From: an uncultured Mucilaginibacter sp.
GTDB taxonomy: Bacteria; Bacteroidota; Bacteroidia; Sphingobacteriales; Sphingobacteriaceae
Reading direction: 5' to 3'
Length of the DNA: 7,836 nucleotides
NCBI GenBank assembly: GCA_946479225.1
Contig: CAMLFI010000106.1
Span: forward strand, 1 to 7,836
The notes under the pieces are model-generated. The model made no database searches. It was not told where the DNA came from and worked only from the letters and a program-made list of their open reading frames with translations. A program made the translations under genes and the position numbers. This document shows, in pieces, positions 6,354 to 7,836 of the stretch (the first letter of the stretch is position 1; each line of letters starts with the position of its first letter).

Positions 6354-7016
6354 ATGAAATTTAAATATTTACTCTCAGTTTTATTAATTACCACTCTTAC
6401 TATTGTCTCATGTGGTAAAACCGGGCCGGCAGGGCCAAAGGGCGATACCGGTTTGGCGGGGCCGGCAGGTGCCACGGGAGCCACAGGAGCAACGGGCGCC
6501 GCCGGGCCGCAAGGTGCTACGGGTGCCACGGGCGCTACCGGGGCTACAGGTGCTACCGGAGCTACGGGTGCAACGGGCGCTACAGGTGCAACGGGAGCGA
6601 CGGGCCAGGCAGGGCCACAAGGTCCGGCAGGCCCAAGCGGTGCTGATGGACAAGACGCGGTGGTGGCCAGCTATATTTTTACCAATAAAAGCGTGGTTTT
6701 AATTGGTAATACCCGTTTCAATTTGCCGGCTATCACTCAAAGTATAGTTAATACCGGTATTGTGTTAGCCTATTTTAGAAATACCGGGGCTACGACATCA
6801 TGGAATGCTCTGCCTTATAGCGAGGCCGGAAATACGTTGACTCTAACAGCGTTTGGCGTAGGGTATGTTGACCTTAAAGCAAACTTCGCAGCTTCCGGAC
6901 TGGATTTTAGGTTTGTTATAATTCCAGGCACGTCTATAACCAGCATGATGTCTTCTAACCCTGGTCTTAATTTAAGTAACTTTAGCCAGGTACAGGCTGC
7001 TTTACATATTAACTGA
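6354..7016 (+). CDS. collagen-like Gly-X-Y repeat lipoprotein
   Basis: The 220-residue predicted lipoprotein has a basic start MKFK, a hydrophobic stretch 5-17 and a lipobox-like IVSC with Cys20 as the lipidated residue. Directly after Cys20 come 27 uninterrupted Gly-X-Y triplets (residues 21-101). They open with [10 protein letters not shown], run through 13 Gly-Ala-Thr triplets (ten in a row at 54-83), and close with [15 protein letters not shown]. The Gly-every-third pattern predicts a collagen-type triple helix. Residues 102-220 form a beta-rich globular domain ([21 protein letters not shown]), of a kind I recall at the end of other Bacteroidota collagen-like proteins and probably a trimer-forming head. 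It likely projects from the outer membrane surface; the function is unknown. A candidate promoter (TTG 6250-6252, AAAATTTG 6276-6283) is weak. A strong terminator follows at 7040-7071. Confidence 0.88.
   Translation: MKFKYLLSVLLITTLTIVSCGKTGPAGPKGDTGLAGPAGATGATGATGAAGPQGATGATGATGATGATGATGATGATGATGATGQAGPQGPAGPSGADGQDAVVASYIFTNKSVVLIGNTRFNLPAITQSIVNTGIVLAYFRNTGATTSWNALPYSEAGNTLTLTAFGVGYVDLKANFAASGLDFRFVIIPGTSITSMMSSNPGLNLSNFSQVQAALHIN
6414..6656 (+). repeat. collagen Gly-X-Y coding repeat (27 x 9 bp)
   Basis: This is a nine-base-period coding repeat. The most regular part, 6513-6602, encodes ten consecutive Gly-Ala-Thr triplets. Glycine codons there alternate among GGT, GGC, GGG and GGA, and Ala and Thr third bases also vary, so neighbouring units rarely match exactly in DNA. 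The GC content is visibly above that of the flanks. Confidence 0.92.
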
Positions 7017-7039
7017 TTTATAAGAAAAACACTATTCTT

Positions 7040-7071
7040 AAAGGCATGACTACCATCATGCCTTTTTTTTT
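7040..7071 (+). terminator. intrinsic terminator after the collagen-like gene
   Basis: AAAGGCATGA (7040-7049) pairs perfectly with TCATGCCTTT (7056-7065) around the loop CTACCA, and the T-run continues to 7071 (nine Ts in all). It starts 24 bases after the stop codon of the collagen-like gene. The opposite strand has the same hairpin but only TTT after it, so it would serve the convergent AsmA-like gene less well. Confidence 0.9.
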
Positions 7072-7113
7072 GAAAAATTGTTTGCTTGCTTTGATGGCTG
7101 CTTATAGACGTTT

Positions 7114-7836
7114 TCAGCCTGTTCTTTTCTTGTTTTTCTTCTTCAGCGCCCTGTCGTTCTTTTTCTGTTTCATATCATCCAGTCGTTTTTTAACAGCGCT
7201 CTCTGTTTTATCGTCTAAACCTATGGTAGGTTTAAGGCCCTTAAGCATGGTGGTCCATGCCGTTTTAAAAAAGGGAGAATCTTTAGGACGCGGATAAACC
7301 ACATCAAATGCACGGGGCGTTTCGCCGGGCTTGTCGGGATTATTATGTTTGATGATGAACAAATTAGCAAACAATGTTGGAATCAGCTTGCGGGAGTACA
7401 ATAGGTTGTCATCGTTAACCCGCAGCAGTCTAACCTTTACATCATTGTACAAAATCGCAATGTGCCCGCGTGATATGTTGGCATTGCCATAAATGTTAAA
7501 ATCATAACTTTTTAACGTGCCCTCTGTAATTTTTACCATGGATAAAGGCATGGTAACTTTGTTAAGTGCTTGCAGCGGCATTGGGCCCAAATGGCCTTTA
7601 AAGCTATAAGGCGCGTTACGCGACCGTAAATTAAAACGGAAGGAGATATTCAGTTTGCCTTTGCCCATAAACCAGGTACTGATCTTTGCAGTGGCTATGC
7701 TGTCAACCTTTAGCGCGTTCGGATTGGTTGTAACGTTACCAATTTGAGCGCTGGTGTTAGCAAAAATAAGCGTGCCTGTTTTGTGCGATTTTTTGCCCTG
7801 CTCGCTATAAGTAATATTCAGTTTTTTTATATCGAT
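7114..7836 (-). CDS. AsmA-like family protein, C-terminal part (5' end outside window)
   Basis: The reading frame is open from the right edge of the window (7836) to TGA at 7114, giving 240 residues; ATG at 7668 is internal, since 56 further codons upstream read as the same family. The sequence matches the C-terminal region of large Bacteroidota AsmA-like proteins, which are envelope proteins related to lipid transport and outer-membrane assembly factors. Evidence is the repetitive beta-strand pattern: KKLNITYSEQGKKSHKTGT near residues 4-22, MGKGKLNISFRFNL at 57-70, YSFKGHLGPM at 77-86, then SRGHIAILYNDVKVRLLR and the conserved LFANLFIIKHNNP. The tail is unusually basic, with 13 Lys/Arg among the last 27 residues. 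The N-terminal membrane anchor expected for the family lies outside the window. The family assignment is from recognition, not a search; the exact role is unknown. Confidence 0.78.
   Translation of the reverse strand: MDIKKLNITYSEQGKKSHKTGTLIFANTSAQIGNVTTNPNALKVDSIATAKISTWFMGKGKLNISFRFNLRSRNAPYSFKGHLGPMPLQALNKVTMPLSMVKITEGTLKSYDFNIYGNANISRGHIAILYNDVKVRLLRVNDDNLLYSRKLIPTLFANLFIIKHNNPDKPGETPRAFDVVYPRPKDSPFFKTAWTTMLKGLKPTIGLDDKTESAVKKRLDDMKQKKNDRALKKKNKKRTG

Noticed and set aside
6513..6602. Phase-variation slippage tract in the collagen-like gene.
   Set aside because: Units are nine bases, so gain or loss keeps the frame, and the units are too different in DNA sequence for frequent slippage.
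6269..6702. Long frames overlapping the collagen tract in other frames and on the minus strand, rich in Ala/Pro/Val or Arg/Gln.
   Set aside because: They are by-products of the nine-base repeat. The lipobox, Gly-X-Y pattern and terminator all support the frame at 6354-7016.
7046..7297. Plus-strand 83-codon frame with a very hydrophobic, Phe-rich sequence.
   Set aside because: It starts inside the terminator and its Phe/Ser run is the complement of the Lys-rich tail of the AsmA-like gene.

Overview
The window looks like ordinary chromosomal sequence from a Bacteroidota genome, most likely Sphingobacteriaceae (a Mucilaginibacter/Pedobacter-like organism). The grounds are a PorX-type response regulator with a PglZ domain, a found-in-Bacteroidota alanine dehydrogenase-like protein, a PDZ aspartyl protease and an AsmA-like protein of Bacteroidota type, a collagen-like lipoprotein, starts without Shine-Dalgarno sites, and one perfect TAnnTTTG promoter element. 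The genus is an inference from protein flavour and was not tested.

Left block (1-4566, all + strand): the 3' part of porX, a 438-base gene-free gap with a cluster of short GGAACACTTT-type repeats, then tsaE, an alanine dehydrogenase-like gene, and a YihY/BrkB-family membrane protein. tsaE and the dehydrogenase are 39 bases apart and may be co-transcribed. tsaE has its own good promoter with a perfect short palindrome just downstream.

Middle block (4602-6155): a perfect 9-bp inverted repeat lies just upstream of an exported retropepsin-like aspartyl protease with a C-terminal PDZ domain. This gene converges on a small unrecognised minus-strand ORF of 89 codons.

Right block (6354-7836): a lipoprotein with 27 uninterrupted Gly-X-Y triplets, mostly Gly-Ala-Thr, closed by a textbook intrinsic terminator. 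It converges on the C-terminal end of an AsmA-like protein whose frame stays open to the right edge of the window.

Functionally the genes mix envelope and secretion biology (PorX control of the type IX secretion system, exported protease, collagen-like lipoprotein, AsmA-like protein, BrkB-like membrane protein) with housekeeping (TsaE in tRNA t6A synthesis, a metabolic dehydrogenase-like enzyme). I see no mobile element genes, CRISPR, tRNA or rRNA. I do not see a convincing new multi-gene system. The best leads are the dehydrogenase-like protein lacking the catalytic histidine, the GAT collagen tract, and the repeat cluster after porX.
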